Notes: generated from the letters alone by a model not told the origin. Positions 48,499 to 60,377 are shown, numbered from the stretch's first letter. The stretch: DNA of 64,000 nucleotides from Macrostomum hystrix (GCA_950097015.1 CATNEN010000039.1:2396501-2460500); one strand, 5' to 3'. Numbers and translations: made by a program.

Positions 48499-51400
48499 TC
48501 AGTTGGAGGTCACGCAGCGGCCAAGAAGCTGCAGGCTCACATAGTCGCCCTCGCCGGTGGCGAAGGCCACAGTGCAGCTGTAGGTGCCGGCAGCCTGCGG
48601 CCGAAACAGGAACGGATAATTTCCCGAGTTGCGCTGGTTCAGAGTGAACTTGGCCAGCGACTGTTTGCGCAAATAAAACGGCGGCTCCGGCTGCTGGGCC
48701 ACTCGCACAACCAGATCGAACTGGTTCTTGTTGACGCACAGCACCTTCTCGGTGGCCTCCTGGCCCGGCGCCAGCTGGGGAAACTCCAGGTGGCTAGAGC
48801 GCAGTTCGAAGCGCGACCGGTGCGAAGCCGCCAGCGACGGGGCGGTGGAGGCCAGGCTGTGACGCTGCCGAAGGGTGGGGCGAGGATTGCAGCGGTGAGT
48901 TACCTGAAACATCAGGCCAACCCACCCTGAAACATCAGGCCAACCCGCCCTGAAACATCAGGCCAACCCGCTCCGACCTGAAAAACACTATCAGAAGCAC
49001 CCCAGCCCACACCGCAGCCGGCACTCCAGAAGCAGTCGGCTCACCTGGTGCATTGTAGAAGCCAGCTGCAGTGTCTTGGAGGGACTCGGCATGCGGACAG
49101 CGGCTCCTCCGGAGCTGACAACGCATTCCAAGGCGTCCTCATCGATGTCGGCGCCGCCGCAGACGCCTGACGCGGACGGCTGCGGTGTCGGACAGTGAAC
49201 GGTCAGGCAGGCCGTGTGCAACTCCGACAGGCGGCGCAGCTCGGGGTCGGACAGCCGCAGTCGGCCGAGAGCCTCGCAGGCCTCCTGGCACACCGGGGAC
49301 TCGGAGCAGGCGGCGCCCAGCTGCGCCAGGCCGGCGCTGGTCACGGGCAGCAGGCGGCGAACTCGCAGGCAATTGGCCAGAGCGGCTGGCAGGCTGCGCA
49401 CCAGAACTGGCTTCTGATTGGCCAAGGTGGACTCGTCAGCTGACTTGGCCAGTTTGAACTCCGCATCGTCCGGCTTGAAGCCGTTGGCGCTGTCGGCGTT
49501 CGGGCCGAACAGATCTAGCTCGTCGTCGGCGTCGAAGATCAGCGATTGGCCCTGCATTAGAGTCGGGTCATACTACTAGAAGTAATGGATCTTTAATCTC
49601 ACTGAGACTATGAGTGCCACTGAGCAGCTATGGCTTGGTTGCTTAGCAACCTGATGGAAAAGGACTATACATTTTTGGAATGAGAGATTATATAGATCTT
49701 AAATATTTCTCACTTCGGATCTTAGATTCCAGATACAAGAGGAAAATGACAGATAAAAGAGCAACGCCGAAAGATCCCAGATGAAAGATCCCAGATGAAA
49801 TATCCCAGATGAAACATCCAAGATAAAATATCCTGGATGAAAGATCCCAGATAAAATATCCCAGATGAGAGATCCCAGATGAAATATCCCAGATGAAGCA
49901 TCACAGATGAAATATCCCAGATGAAAGATCCCAGATGAAAGATCCCAGATGAGAGATCCCAGATGAAGCATCACAGATGAAATATCCCAGATGAAAGATC
50001 CCAGATGAAATATCCCAGATGAAGCATCACAGATGAAATATCCCAGATGAAATATCCCAGATGAAGCATCACAGATAAAATATCCCAGATGAAAGATCCC
50101 AGATGAGAGATCCCAGATGAAGCATCACAGATAAAATATCCCAGATGAAAGATCCCAGATGAGAGATCCCAGATGAAGCATCACAGATGAAATATCCCAG
50201 ATGAAAGATCCCAGATGAAATATCCCAGATGAAGCATCACAGATGAAATATCCCAGATGAAAGATCCCAGATGAAATATCCCAGATGAAGCATCACAGAT
50301 GAAATATGCTAGATGAAAGATCCCAGATGAAAGATCCTAGATGAAAGATCCCAGATGAAGCATAACAGATGAAATATCCCAGATGAAAGATCCCAGATGA
50401 GAGATCCCAGATAAAACATCCCAGATGAAAGATCCCAGATAAAACATCCCAGATGAAATATCCCAGATGAAAGATCCCAGATGAAATATCCCAGATGAAG
50501 CATCACAGATAAAATATCCCAGATGAAAGATCCCAGATAAAAGATCCCAGATGAGAGATCCCAGATAAAACATCCCAGATGAAAGATCCCAGATGAAAGA
50601 TCCCAGATGAAAGAAAGACCCATTCCAGACAATGAGCCCACAGCTCACCTGTTTGAGCACCCCCTGCCTGGCTGGCTCGCCGTACCAGTAGAAGGCTGGC
50701 CAGCCGGTGTTGACCACGCCAAAGGCGGTGCGCATCGGCGCGAGCTGTGGCGCACCGCCCCAGCCAAGCAGGTGGACGTGGAAGTTGGCTCCCGGCAGGC
50801 GGACCAGCAATCTGGCCGTGTGCGGGCCGGGCTCGGAGTCTGGCGCGTAGGTCACGGAGACCGCGACCCTCCGACAGCCGGGCGGAAATTCCACCTGGCG
50901 CAGCCAGGACGGCTCCAATCGGAAGTTGGGATGCTTGAGCTCCAGCCTGGCGATGATGGGCGCCGACGGCTGCCCTGAAGGGCCAGAAGAGGCGGCCTGC
51001 TGCGGCACCAGCATCAGGTGCTGCGTGTGGCCCGTATCCATGGCAACGCCTGGCCAGACCAGGCGATTCACCGAGGCAGCCAGGGGAGGCGGCTCCGACG
51101 AGTAGCAACCGTCTACACTGCGCCTGACAGCCTGGTCTGGAAGTCAGGGCGCATCCGGGGCGTCTAATGTTATTTGAATATATCTGATGTCATTTGAATG
51201 TATCTAATGCCATTTGAATGTATCTGATGTCATTTGAATGTATCTAATGTCATTTGAATGTATCTGATGTCATTTGAATGTATCTAATGTCATTTGAATG
51301 TATCTAATGTAATTTGAATGTATCTAATGTTATTTGAATGTATCTGATGTTATTTGTATGTATCTATTGTCATTTGAATGTATCTGGTGTAATCCAGATT

Positions 51401-54400
51401 TTTGTGGTGTTATTTTAATATTTTAACAATATGTACCCGATGTTATCCAGGTGTGCCTAATGTCATAAAGATGTATCTGATGTAAACCAGGGTTGCCTGA
51501 TATCATTAATAAACGCGCACAGTAAATTAGTCAGAGGGCAATTTCTTAGAAAGCACTCACACAGCAGTCGTTGCTGCTGATCCACGTCGCCCCCAGACGA
51601 AGCAGAGGCCACCAGGGGCGCCGACAGCAGATCCCGATGATCCGGCGGCAGACGAATGGACAGGCGTCCAGTCAGCGGCTGATCGGCGAAGGTGGTCAGC
51701 GGTCGGCGGCACAGCAGACGCAGCGGGGCGAGGCTGTGGCCAGGTATGGTGAGCCGCAGGGTGTGACCGTTGGCATCGGTCGTGTCGAACGAGAAGGCGG
51801 CCCCCGCGGCCTGACTGTCGCAGGCCAAGATGGCCAGCACTGTGGCCGGCTCCGGGCTGAGGTTCTGCAGCTGAACCAGCTGGAGCTGCTGCTGCTGCTG
51901 CTGCTGCTTGCCAAGTTGAGAAGAATCCGATTGTGGCGCATTGAAGGTCACCTGGGTGAGGTGGTAACTTGCACTTAGCTGCGCTTCCCACCAAAAATAG
52001 GTGGGAAAATTGGGAAGAACATCCCTATGCTGATTGGGAAGAACATCCCCATGCTGATTGGGAAGAACATCCCTATGCTGATCGGGAAGAACATCCCCAT
52101 GCTGATTGGGAATAACATCCCTATGCTGATTGGGAATAACATACCCATGCTGATTGGGAATAACATCCCTATGCTGATTGGGAATAACATACCCATGCTG
52201 ATTGGTAAGAACATCCCCAGGCTGATTGGGAATAACATCCCCAGGCTGATTGGGAATAACATCCCCATGCTGATTTTATCGATGGGACAAACATGCATGG
52301 ATAGGAATCAGTTTTGAAAGCTTTCCGACTTCGACAGGTGGATGCGCAAATAAGCACTTACCTGTCCTCCATTCGGAGTCACCAGCCGCAGGCCCAAGCC
52401 GCCAGCTTCCAGGCTGACTGTGCGGCTGCAGGCGAACAGACCGGCTGTCTGTGCGGCCGCCTGCACCACCACCTCGGCCAGGTAGAAGCCGCTTCGCCTT
52501 GGGGCGAATTTCACCAGGGCCGGCTTGGCGCACCTGGGATCCAGGCTCAGGCGGGGAGTCAGGGCGAACGGGATCTGGTCGCCTGACAGAGTGACAAACC
52601 GATTGCCCACTTGCTCGGCGCAGTAGGCCAAGCTAATTGACAGCTCGACGCGCTGGTCGCAGCAGCTAGTTAGGAGCAGCTCGGCTGTGTGGCAGGAGCC
52701 TACCGGGACCTGGTCGGGCAGCGCCAGGCGGTTGGGGCACAAGAATGGCGCGCCTTGGCTGCGGTTTGAGGGGGTGGCGAAACAGCTGACAGGTAGTTGG
52801 GAAAAGCTGACAGATTGAAAGGAATAGCTGACAGGTAGTAGGGAACAGCTGACAGATTATAGGGAACAGCTGACAGATTATAGGGAACAGCTGAAAGATT
52901 ATAGGGAACAGCTGACAGATTGCAGGGAACAGCTGACAGATTGCTGGGAACAGCTGATAGATTGAAGGGAACAGCTGACAGATTGCGGGGAACAGCTGAC
53001 AGATTATAGGGAACAGCTGACAGATTGCAGGGAACAGCTGACAGATTGCAGGGAACAGCTGACAGATTGCAGGGAACAGCTGACAGGTAGTAGAGAACAG
53101 CTGACAGATTGCAGGGAACAGCTGACAGATTGTAGAGAACAGCTGACAGGTAGTAGAGAACAGCTGACAGGTAGTAGGGAACAGCTGACAGATTGCAGGG
53201 AACAGCTGACAGATTGCAGGGAACAGCTGACAGATTGCAGGGAACAGCTGACAGATTGAAAGGAAAGGCAAGACAAACCTGGCTGAGGCCAGAGGCCGTT
53301 GCTGCTGCATCAACGCGGCTGTCCTGGGAATCGGCGTTGATCGCATGAAGGATTCCTTTAAATTAAAGCTGGGCTCCCCGGCCGTGGCGTCCAGCAGAAG
53401 CGGCATTGGAAATGGCCGCCGTGGGGTCGGCTGCGGCAAGAAATTCTCTTTCTGCTCAGCGGCGGCCTCCTTAGCTTCAGCGACACCTCTGGACTCGACA
53501 GACGCCGCCGACAGGCCCTTGTTGCGATGCAGCTCCCTGGCCAGACGCATGGCGCGCTCCGCTCGAGTTGAAGAATTTCCATCGACAAGTGCAGCCCCCG
53601 CAGCCGCAGCCGAGGAGGACGATGACGTGGTCGATGCGGCGGCAGTGGCGGCTGCGGCTGACGGACCAGTCGACAGGCGATCAACGGCGCCCAGAATGGC
53701 GCTGAGCTCGAAAACCGATGTTTGCAGCTGGGAGCCGCCGCAGTCACCACCGGCTTCGTCTTCGTCATCAACTTCGTCGGCGTCGTAATCGAAACGATGA
53801 TCGTCCAACTCGACGCTGTCCTCCGCCGAGCGCTGACGCTGGCGTCGATGGCGCAGCTCGGCTACGCGCGGATGCCGAGGCCGAGGCGGAGGCGGCGACG
53901 GAGCAGCGGCAGCAGCGCCAGCGTCCTCTTCTAGGGGCTCTTCGCGAATGTAACTGAGCTCGCTGCGGTTGACCAGACACGCTGAAGCCAGGCGCTGCTG
54001 CTGCTGCTGCTGCTGCTGCACTTCTGGTTGGCAGCTCGCCTTCTCGGCGAACATTCGGTCCATGTCGGAGCAGGCGCTGCGACCGCCGGATAAGTCGCTG
54101 GCCTGCAAATTCAATACTCAATAGGAAGTGACAAGAAAAAAAGCTCGTACTAGAAAAGTAATAATAATAATACCTGCTGGAGGGCTGCAGGCAATGGCAC
54201 ATTTTGTGACACTAGACCCCCAGGAAGGCAATTCTGCCCATTTCGCTGACTCCAGATACAGTACGCAGGTACACACTCACAGCTGTGTACATCTGCCCTG
54301 ACTTTCTCATCGTCAGGCAGTGAACACTTTCATAACAAAACAAGCCTCAAAGCCTTCTCTCCGCGGCTGCGCCCCAAATGAATGTGGCCTCGCCCCAGAA

Positions 54401-55015
54401 TCGAGCTCAGGGACCTTGGTGCGAGAGGTAAACGCGTTTGACCGCTCTGCCAGTCACTTCCGGGGATATTGAGATAGAGGTGAAAAAGATGAGATAAAGG
54501 GAAATCTTGTGAAAAAGGGAAGGATATTTAAACAGAATGGGAAAATAATGTCAAAAAGCTCAATGGGTCACCTGCAGCTGTTGAATTGACCGCAGGTCGT
54601 CAACCAGGGTGGCAGAGGCGTTAGCCAGGAGCTGCTCTTGCAGGTTGGAAGCAGCAGCCTCATCCTCCATGTTGCTGAGCAGGCTGAGAAACCGGGACGG
54701 ATTTCCCACGGGGAACAGAGGGAAGGAGTTGCCGCAGCGGCTGCTGCGTGCAGCCTCAGCTTCAACGCCCGCATTCGGAGCTTCATCATCGTCGAGAGCT
54801 GTCAAACTGTCAATGCTGTCATCATTGTCATCGTCTTTCGAGGCGGCGGCGGCTGTGGTTGCCAACGAGCCGCCAACAAAGTCTGGCAGGCCGGCAAGCC
54901 AATCGTTGACCTTCAAAGATGGCGGCCGTCGGCGTCGGGCCGAAGAAAATTCTTCGCCCGCGGCAGCGAACGCTCCGCCGCTAGATGGCTGCAGCTGCTG
55001 ATATTGCTGGTCCGT
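48499..55015 (-). CDS. CEP192: SPD-2/CEP192-like centrosomal protein (seven exons, 5' end unresolved)
   Basis: Exons on the minus strand: 55015-54572, 54102-53279, 52758-52362, 51951-51561, 51136-50649, 49551-49045, 48903-48499, all GT..AG and in phase (3456 nt, 1151 aa plus stop TGA). The N-terminal third is low-complexity and acidic, with Gln, Ala, Ser and Arg runs. The C-terminal two thirds are beta-rich PapD/ASH-like segments: VEFPPGCRRVAVSVTYAP with LLGWGG in exon 5, which resembles the YGG boundary in human CEP192, and a last domain LEFPQLAPGQEATEKVLCVN, NYPFLFRPQAAGTYSCTV. CEP192/SPD-2 recruits PLK4 and Aurora A and builds pericentriolar material. The assignment rests on domain order and a few motifs; another ASH-domain protein is the alternative. 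No initiator ATG is placed. Each of the six introns carries its own array, SINE or repeated acceptor. Confidence 0.6.
48904..48975. repeat. Three tandem copies of the 3' splice site (24 bp) in the last CEP192-like intron
   Basis: CCTGAAACATCAGGCCAACC repeats three times. On the minus strand each copy reads GGCCTGATGTTTCAG|G; the innermost is the acceptor of the final exon. Confidence 0.88.
49772..50610. repeat. Minisatellite, 14-15-bp unit ATCCCAGATGAAAG (CEP192-like intron)
   Basis: About 57 units with a higher-order pattern including GAAGCATCACAGATGAAATA. Fills most of the intron 49552-50648, starting about 40 bp from the donor. Confidence 0.92.
51165..51400. repeat. Minisatellite, 20-bp unit TGTCATTTGAATGTATCTAA (CEP192-like intron)
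   Basis: About 12 units in the intron 51137-51560, decaying to the right. Confidence 0.9.
52010..52275. repeat. Minisatellite, 24-bp unit CATCCCCATGCTGATTGGGA (CEP192-like intron)
   Basis: About 11 units in the intron 51952-52361, ending in AGAA or ATAA variants. Confidence 0.9.
52788..53265. repeat. Minisatellite, 21-bp unit GGGAACAGCTGACAGATTGC (CEP192-like intron)
   Basis: About 23 units filling the 520-bp intron 52759-53278, from 15 bp after the donor. Read in the gene sense it is pyrimidine-rich with repeated CTGTCAG and stays open in the upstream exon's frame. Confidence 0.92.
54158..54462 (-). mobile_element. tRNA-derived SINE, copy B, in an intron of the CEP192-like gene
   Basis: About 300 bp clearly similar to copy A along its length, including the (ATT)n tail at 54158-54173, the shared stretch CTGACTTTCTCATCGTCAGG, and the tRNA-like head (GAGCTCGATTC region, complement of about 54398-54410). 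It lies in sense orientation in the intron 54103-54571. Confidence 0.72.
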
Positions 55016-55264
55016 CTGTAAGGAAAAAATAAATTTAGCATAGAAAAAATACGCACGCCTACTTGAAGTAGACAGATGCTGAACAAAATCTTAAATGACT
55101 AGGACTACTCAGCGTTGGGAATCACATTTGCGGCATTCACTAGCCTAAGCCGCAGCAATTGAGCTATGAATATGGAATGTAGCATCTGGAGCTGAAGCAT
55201 CTTAAAGCAGAATGAATTCTATACATTTAAGATACGATTGTGTCTAACTTGAATGGATTTTTCG

Positions 55265-56262
55265 GGGAGGGGTTTAGCGGGGAGGGTGTTTAGCGGGGAG
55301 GGTGTTTAGCGTGGAGGGGTTTATTGAGGAGGGTGTTTAGCGTGGAGGTGTTTAGCGTGGAGGGGTTTAGACGGGAGGGTGTTTAGCGGGGAGGGTGTTT
55401 AGCGGGGAGGGTGTTTAGCGTGGAGGGGTTTAGTGAGGAGGGTGTTTAGCGTGGAGGTGTTTAGCGTAGAGGGGTTTAGCGGGGAGGGTGTTTAGCGGGG
55501 AGGGTGTTTAGCGTGGAGGTGTTTTGCGTGGAGGGGTTTAGACGGGAGGGTGTTTAGCGGGGAGGGTGTTTAGCAGGGAGGGTGTTTAGCGGGGAGGGGT
55601 TTAGTGAGGAGGGTGTTTAGCGGGGAGGGTGTTTAGCGGGGAGGGTGTTTAGCGGGGAGGGTGTTTAGCGGGGAGGGTGTTTAGCGGGGAGGGTGTTTAG
55701 CGTGGAGGGGTTTAGTGAGGAGGGTGTTTAGCGTGGAGGTGTTTTGCGTGGAGGGGTTTAGCGTGGAGGGGTTTAGACGGGAGGGTGTTTAGCGGGGAGG
55801 GTGTTTAGCGGGGAGGGTGTTTAGCGGGGAGGGTGTTTAGCGTGGAGGGGTTTAGTGAGGAGGGTGTTTAGCGTGGAGGTGTTTTGCGTGGAGGGGTTTA
55901 GCGTGGAGGGGTTTAGACGGGAGGGTGTTTAGCGTGGAGGTGTTTTGCGTGGAGGGGTTTAGACGGGAGGGTGTTTAGCGGGGAGGGTGTTTAGCAGGGA
56001 GGGTGTTTAGCGGGAAGGGGTTTAGTGAGGAGGGTGTTTAGCGGGGAGGGTGTTTAGCGGGGAGGGTGTTTAGCGGGGAGGGTGTTTAGCGGGGAGGGTG
56101 TTTAGCGTGGAGGGGTTTAGTGAGGAGGGTGTTTAGCGTGGAGGTGTTTTGCGTGGAGGGGTTTAGCGTGGAGGGGTTTAGACGGGAGGGTGTTTAGCGG
56201 GGAGGGTGTTTAGCGGGGAGGGTGTTTAGCGGGGAGGGTGTTTAGCGGGGAGGGGTTTAGCT
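55265..56262. repeat. Minisatellite, 16-bp unit GTGTTTAGCGGGGAGG
   Basis: About 62 units upstream of the 55015 exon; GTGGAGG, TGAGGAGG and GACGGGAGG variants form recurring blocks of about 300-450 bp. Confidence 0.93.
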
Positions 56263-56764
56263 CGAAGGGAAGTCTCTCTTTTTTTTAATTCAGAGCTTAA
56301 TGCAAGAGCATCAAGCATAAAATTTAAAGAAATAAGAAAGTTAACAATAATAAATTTAAAAAATGTCTTGCTTTTATTGCCCAGCATTTGGACGGGTTTA
56401 AAGGGAACAATGCAGAATATGGTAAAAAATAGACACCTTTAATGACCAGATCAATTCGAAGACGCGCATTATATACTAGTGACAAGTAAAACAATCAGAC
56501 AAAATCAAGACTCATCCGCTTAAAATCAAATGCAAAATAAAATATTCAAAGGTTTAATCATTGGCAGTGGTAGGAATGCTTGAGGAATAACAAAATGTAG
56601 GCTTTGTCTGAAACTGACTTTGTAGAGTGTACTGTAGACAATACAGTATCATCACGCAATGCACAACTAGATAAAAGTTTTCCGTAAAAATCGATAAAAT
56701 CTTATTCAACTCAAACAGTGCTAATAAACCTGAAATAACTCGTATTGATTCTTATGTGAGGCAT

Positions 56765-57075
56765 ATTGAATCGCCGCTAATCCTTCTTGATGTCCGCTAA
56801 TCCATATTGGATCTCTGCTAATCAGTTTTTAACTTCCCTAAGAAATATTTTAATATATGTTAATCCATCGCTTATTACTGCTCATCCGCTTTTTCTATTT
56901 CTGCTAATCCGTCTTAAAATTTCGCTAGTCTGCTTTGAACTTCCGCTAATCCATATTAATACTCGTTAATCCACCTTGGATCTTTGCTAATCCGTTTCGA
57001 ACTTCCGTTTCGAATCCATGGCAGATTACTGCGAATCCATTTTTCTAATCCGTCTGTGCTAATCCGTCTTAAAAT
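56765..57075. repeat. Decayed ~22-bp repeat around GCTAATCC
   Basis: GCTAATCC or GTTAATCC recurs every 18-30 bp with T-rich spacers (for example CGCTAATCCATATT). Looks like an old, diverged array of the same style as the homogeneous ones. Confidence 0.6.
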
Positions 57076-57083
57076 TCCTTTAC

Positions 57084-57116
57084 CTCCAGATCGCCCCGAA
57101 CCTTGACGCACCGCAG
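57084..57116 (-). CDS. Candidate upstream exon of the CEP192-like gene
   Basis: On the minus strand TTTTTTTAG precedes 33 bp encoding LRCVKVRGDLE, followed by GTAAAG. Phase 0 at both ends matches the 55015 exon. It is GC-rich against an AT-rich background. There is no ATG, so a further 5' exon would be needed, or this is untranslated leader. Confidence 0.3.
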
Positions 57117-57617
57117 CTAAAAAAAGAATGCAAAAAATCAACTCTTATTAATAAAAAAGTAAAACACATATTTGATAAACGCATCAATAACAAAGCGAAT
57201 TAAACTCTGACGCAATAAAAGTACTAAATTGCTTCAAAGCAGCACCGCTAATGATATCTTGATATCATTGATAATAATATTTACATCGGATTGTAGAAAC
57301 TCATCGAAAAAATCTGGAATGATTATAATAAATAAAAATAAAATTTCATATTGGAAAAAGTGACAAGAAACACTAAACAGCGAAAACATTTGAAGACACA
57401 AAAAAGAGTTAGAATATCAATTGACAAAATGAAATAACTTTATGGCTCGATGACTAAATATCATGCCACCATGGGGATAAGACATGGTAAGATAACAAGC
57501 ATATTATCCCATCTAAGGGGTCGGAAAAGTGAAGTTTTGTTCCTCTAGTTTGAATAGTCTATGGCCGTCTGGCAAAAGCCAGATAACCAAATTCAGGCAC
57601 TAGCCAGCCAATCAGAG

Positions 57618-60377
57618 TCAAGCATTAGCCAGCCAATCAGAGGGCACCCAGCGTCCCGCAGTTTCGGCGGCATGCAGTGCCTGCAGCAGGCGACGCATAG
57701 CAACGTCTAGGTTGCCAGCAGGTAGGCTCAAATCGCACAGCGGCCGATAGAGCCGCAGGGACTCCTCGGCGGCGACAGTCGAATCGGCATCGGGGCTGGG
57801 CTCTGGGCGGCAGTAGGCGATAAAGGGCTTATAACGAGAGCAGCGCAGGCGCTGAATGGTGTCGCATTCGCAGGTCAGCAGGGCAGTCTTGGATTTCGAA
57901 GCAGCGGCGGCGGCTACGGCGGCGTCCAGGGCGTCATAGCGAAGGCCGCTGAATTCGCCGCTGTCAGAGCAGCGGGCCAGCTCCAGCAGTTCGCCAGCTA
58001 GATGAGCTCGCCGGAGATCGTCTCGGCGTCGTCGACCTCCTCGACTGTCGCCGTCGTCCTGGCGAGCGACAACGGCGAAACGGTCGGGCAGGCGGTCGGC
58101 TAGACGGCGTTGAAGCCGACGACGCCCTGAGCCAGACGGGCCCGTCAGGGCCAGACAGGCGACTAGCTGGGGCCGGATGCGCGACACCGGCTCGTAGTAG
58201 GCCGGGGGTGGTGATCGCAGCTGCCGCTGTACCAGCTGGGACTTTTGCTGCTGCTGCAGTTGCTGACGGCTGGAAACTGGAAACTGGTTGGCCGATGCTG
58301 AACGGGTCAGCACTGCCGCAGTGCGACGCGCGCCCACGCCTTGAAGGTAAAATTAAACAAGTCCTTAAGCAAAAAAGAGAATTGTTGTGGTATTTCACCT
58401 GACAAGTACAAGTGTGATTTCACTGCCTAATATAAGTAGCTGGTCAGATGCTCATAAAAAACACCAAACCCTTTCGCCACTTACCCCCCGCTGTTCCGCC
58501 CGAGACAGCCGCCGGCGGAGCGCTCAGTCGGCGCATCTCTTCGTCAATGAGTCGGGCAGTCTGCAGCGATGGCACCAGACCCCACGGCGCAGCGCCCTCT
58601 CCATTGTTCTCGTCTTCTACTCGGCTTAGCGAGGCCGGCCGGGCCAGCCAGTACTCGGCAGCAGTGGCGCCTTCGCTGTCGCCGAATTTGCCAGCAATGA
58701 GCACCTGAAGCACGTCGCCGCAGACGAAAGCCAGGCCCTCCGGGGCAGCTTCTTGGCGACGCGACATCAGGCGACGCCGCCGTCGGCCCAGCCGATCATC
58801 CTGCTCGGGCCTGTAGTTGAAGCAGGCTCTCAAATGTAGACGTCGATTCTGCTGCATAGACGGAGACAGAGGCCGCGGCGCAGGCGGCGGCGGAGGCGGC
58901 GTCAGCAGGCCGAAGGTGACGGTGCCGCTGAGCTGGCGAAGCATTCGGTGCAGAGCTTCCGGGGTTTCAACAGGCTGCTCGTTGACCTCGGCGATGAGGT
59001 CGCCGGAGCGAAGAATACCCTGCCTGTCAAGCTGGCCGCCAGACTGGATTTCATCGACTGCCAGCAGCCAACAGCGGCCGCCTGGCAGGCCGGGGACTCG
59101 GACCCGGCTGGCTGTGAGTCCGAGCGATTCGCCAGCGCTTTTGTAAATGCTCACCTGGAATAAGATGCCATTGTGATGAGATACTTTTCTTTATACTCAG
59201 TGAGCGTTTTAGTTAGTATTTTACTGCTAAAACCGGAAGCTTAGCCAGAAATCTTACTCATCCCAGAGCAGACTTTGAGCACTCAATCTCCAGACATCCC
59301 AGAGCAGACTTTGAGCACTCAATCTCCAGACATCATAGATTTCCACAGCTGAAGGAGCATATAAAAATATTTCGAGGCCAAGGCCAGCTTGCACTCACCT
59401 GCCGGTCAGCCGCAACAAAAGTCTCCGCGCCAGCTGACCAATTAGTGTCCGCCCCAGCTGTCGCATTGGCCTCGGCTGGCGCGGCCGCAGTCGAAGGTGC
59501 GGCTGGCGTTGATAAAATCAGCGATGCCTGATGCTGCGGCGGCGATGCACACACGGAGCCTGGGGGCGGCAGGCCGGCGTAGCTGACCCGTTTGACACGG
59601 GCCGCGGAGGCCTGAGAGCCTGGTTGTCTGATGGCCACGGAAGCCGTTGAGAGGCTTGGCTGCTGCTGCTGCTGCTGCTGTTGAAGCTGAGCCGGCAGAG
59701 ATGAGATCAGAACAGATGAGCTAGCGACTGCAGTATCCTCAGCAACGGAAGTCTTTGGAGAAGCCGATGCAATGATTGAGTCCATTGTGGTGAGCAGGCC
59801 AGCAATGAAAGGCTGGGAAAGCAGCTCGGACAGCTCACACAAATCTGTGCTGTTCGCGCTGTGTTGTAACGATTCCTGTGATGTAAGACTGCTTGGTTTA
59901 TATGCACTGCTGGATCCTTTAATTATAGTTAAGAATAACATTTTCAAGGCAAACATTTACCTGGACCTCATGCAACAGGTGCGCTGCAGATTCAGAACTT
60001 GCAGCTTGGGCAGCGTTAGCAATGACAGCTGACAATGATGCAGTTTCGAGTAGTTCAACAATTTGACACACAGCAGCAACAGGACCTCTGGGAGTCAGGA
60101 AAGTGTCGAGAAAGTGCAGATCCTCTAACAACCGAGTTGGGAATCGCTTTAGGCTAGCGTGCACAATGGACAGAGGAGAATCGTGGGGACCTGTGAGAAT
60201 ACGGCTGATAACTGTGTCCTCGGTGCTATAACTCGAGCTGGTGCTGTTGCTATCACCGCTGCTGCTGCTGAGGTCACTGCTACTGCTGCTGTCATCAGTC
60301 TCACTTTCATTGCTGTCTGTATTGTCAGAATCCAAGGCAGAATTGCCCACTGCAGCTAAATTCACTACCTGACTCAT
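57618..60377 (-). CDS. p55-type MAGUK scaffold (MPP/PALS family), complete, four exons
   Basis: Exons on the minus strand: 60377-59961, 59875-59399, 59154-58485, 58339-57618; 2286 nt, 761 aa, phases consistent. Order: Ser/Asp-rich N-terminus; an L27-like helix pair (LLEDLHFLDTFL, exon 1; LCELSELLSQPFIAGLL, exon 2); a Gln/Ala-rich spacer; a PDZ domain opening with SLGL and containing GGQLDRQGILRSGDLIAEVN (about residues 300-372); an SH3 (LRACFNYRPEQDD ... GLAFVCGDVLQVL); and a guanylate-kinase-like domain with LTGPSGSGRRRL, where Arg replaces the catalytic P-loop Lys, so it is probably a non-enzymatic binding module. It ends WVPSDWLANA. The family organises apical/junctional membrane complexes (Stardust/PALS1, Varicose/MPP6); which subfamily is unclear. 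Unlike its neighbours the introns are short and nearly array-free. TTCCAG lies 6 bp before the ATG and could be a cis- or trans-splice acceptor. Confidence 0.88.
59264..59336. repeat. 37-bp tandem duplication in MAGUK intron 2
   Basis: CATCCCAGAGCAGACTTTGA followed by GCACTCAATCTCCAGA occurs twice in direct tandem: a possible newborn intronic array. Confidence 0.85.

Noticed and set aside
48099-48930. Plus-strand frames overlapping the CEP192-like last exons
   Set aside because: Antisense shadows of a GC-rich exon plus the adjacent array.
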